Assembly: GCF_008329965.1 (NCBI RefSeq)
Contig: NZ_CP036150.1
Location: 3,142,439-3,206,438 of the forward strand
Length of the DNA: 64,000 nt
Source of the DNA: Oceanispirochaeta crateris
Lineage (GTDB): Bacteria > Spirochaetota > Spirochaetia > DSM-2461
Direction: 5' to 3'
Of the stretch, positions 62,943-64,000 are shown in pieces (positions within the stretch are counted from its first letter, which is position 1; the number at the start of each line of letters is the position of its first letter). Below the pieces are notes generated by a model, which saw nothing but the letters and a program-made list of their open reading frames with translations, had not been told where the DNA came from and did not search any database. The position numbers and the translations under genes were made by a program.

Positions 62943-64000
62943 TTAGGAATTATTTTTTATCGTCTGTGTGATTATACCGTACCAGCCGGTTGCATAAGTT
63001 TCAAACCCTGGAGAGTATCCGAAGGCGGTAATCTGAATCGTATCATCGATATGAGTCAGGAAATGCCCCATACTATTGCTATCCAGAATTTTATTCAGGT
63101 TCTTGTTTGATAAAATTTTACCACTCTCTCCTTTCTCAGAAGAGGCAAGAATTTTGCCGGTTTCATCGATAATACGGGATTCTGTTTTCAACCTCAGAAC
63201 CTTAATATCATCATGTAGGTCTATTGTACTTATTTTCTCCAGAACGGCTTCTCCCAGGCTTTTCCAGTTAAAGTAGATCCCCAGTGCACCAAGAGGGGCC
63301 TTACCAGTAGTTTCTTCATTATCCACCCGGCAGCCATAAATAAGAACTTCCTGCCCATTCAGAAGTTCGCTTTGATGTGTGGACGTAAAACTATATTCTT
63401 GTCCATTAGGAGAAGACATTGCTTCTTTAAACCAGGACTCATCCTTTATTGTTTTTCCTTTGACAAAGAAGTGCTCCGGTCGGCCATTGGCAACAATACA
63501 GCCGTCTTTATTCACAAGAAAGAGGTCCAAATAGACCGTATAAGCATCAAGGATGACAGCTAGTCTTTTACTTGCAAAGTTTTCTTTCTGTTCTCCAGGC
63601 TGTTCCAGGGCTTCTACAACAGAGGAGTCTGTAGCCCACCATCGAACATCACAGGTCCTCTCGTAGAGGTTTCTATCCACAACATCCATAATGGATAGGC
63701 TGATTTGAGAGAGTCTGTCTCCTCGTACCTGTTTTGCCATGCCGTCGCTTAATTCCATAAGGATTTGGGTTTCATTGCTAATGCTTTCGCCCAGGGTTCT
63801 TGAAATCTGAGCAATCTCATTGTTTAGGTTTCCGAATTCATCAGCTACTATCTTGAATCCCAAGCCGTGGACTCCACTTCTTGCAGCCTCAATCCTGGCA
63901 TTGATAGAGAGTACGTGAGTCCGTTCATGCACATCTTGAATTTCATGAATGGATTGTTGTAACTGTTTCTGTATGGAAGAGGCAATGTCAAAGATATGCT
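62943..64000 (-). CDS. Methyl-accepting-type signalling protein with C-terminal cache domain (N-terminus beyond the window)
   Basis: The frame is open to the right edge, so the N-terminus is missing; about 351 residues are visible. The first part is the MCP signalling tip, with HVLSINARIEAARSGVHGLGFKIVADEFGNL. It is followed by a linker and a cache-like sensor domain (about 90-351) starting RNLYERTCDVRWWATDSS. No membrane helix appears between them, so this is an inverted layout with the sensor after the signalling domain, probably cytoplasmic. It probably signals to CheA or modulates receptor arrays; the ligand is unknown. Confidence 0.8.
   Translation of the reverse strand, partial: HIFDIASSIQKQLQQSIHEIQDVHERTHVLSINARIEAARSGVHGLGFKIVADEFGNLNNEIAQISRTLGESISNETQILMELSDGMAKQVRGDRLSQISLSIMDVVDRNLYERTCDVRWWATDSSVVEALEQPGEQKENFASKRLAVILDAYTVYLDLFLVNKDGCIVANGRPEHFFVKGKTIKDESWFKEAMSSPNGQEYSFTSTHQSELLNGQEVLIYGCRVDNEETTGKAPLGALGIYFNWKSLGEAVLEKISTIDLHDDIKVLRLKTESRIIDETGKILASSEKGESGKILSNKNLNKILDSNSMGHFLTHIDDTIQITAFGYSPGFETYATGWYGIITQTIKNNS

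Noticed and set aside
1-64000. CRISPR array, insertion sequences, prophage, rRNA or tRNA genes
   Set aside because: No regularly spaced repeats, transposase or phage proteins, or recognisable RNA gene sequences were found by reading both strands; no tool search was possible.

Overview
The window reads as a chromosome segment from a free-living or host-associated anaerobic spirochaete (order Spirochaetales or a close relative). This is inferred from gene content and protein style: a DUF2259 secreted protein beside proS, two cyclophilin-FKBP chimeras, 7TM-DISM and cache signalling proteins, a giant hydroxyacyl-CoA dehydratase activase, and an NfnAB-type bifurcating oxidoreductase. Base composition is moderate. 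Genes are packed tightly on both strands with many 1-14 nt overlaps. I see no rRNA, tRNA, transposase, phage gene or CRISPR array. It is mostly core and metabolic chromosome, not an island.

Layout. 1-4.6 kb: the end of a CTP-dependent lipid kinase or cytidylyltransferase, an unknown membrane protein, a DUF2259 protein, proS and a probable outer-membrane protein. 4.6-11.1 kb (minus): a five-gene run with a small coupled protein, lysA, a large GH13 protein, an SDR-fold pseudoenzyme and an SDF symporter. 11.3-14.6 kb (plus): WG-repeat lipoprotein, pyrC, hisA and a HisIE-like gene whose HisI half looks dead. 14.7-21.9 kb (minus): a 1438-residue CoA-dehydratase activase, an Lrp regulator and nfnAB. 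22-29 kb: mnmA, then GDPD, iron-family ADH, ABM monooxygenase, NAD(P)HX repair enzyme and unknown genes. 29-35.4 kb: TPR lipoprotein and TraB-family protein, facing radA and two dual-domain PPIases.

35.4-39.3 kb holds pheST behind what looks like a complete transcription attenuator: a good promoter, a 26-codon leader peptide with seven Phe codons, an antiterminator arm and a strong intrinsic terminator. This is the most notable regulatory system in the window. 39.3-42 kb carries a LiaF-like protein, an orphan HATPase, a PduO-type cobalamin adenosyltransferase and an SGNH hydrolase.

41.4-52.5 kb (minus) is one compact run of ten genes: a YkgJ-type protein, yqeC, an xdhC-yqeB fusion, a class V aminotransferase, selD, a DUF3343 protein, yedF, sbcD, sbcC and an SGNH hydrolase. 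The first seven form a maturation set for a selenium-dependent molybdenum hydroxylase; the hydroxylase itself is not here. 52.6-57.4 kb: zinc ribbon protein, HI0933 flavoprotein, pyk, mnmD and galE. 57.4-64 kb: cyclic-di-GMP enzymes, a patatin-like lipase, a small Cys-rich protein and a chemotaxis-type protein cut by the window edge.
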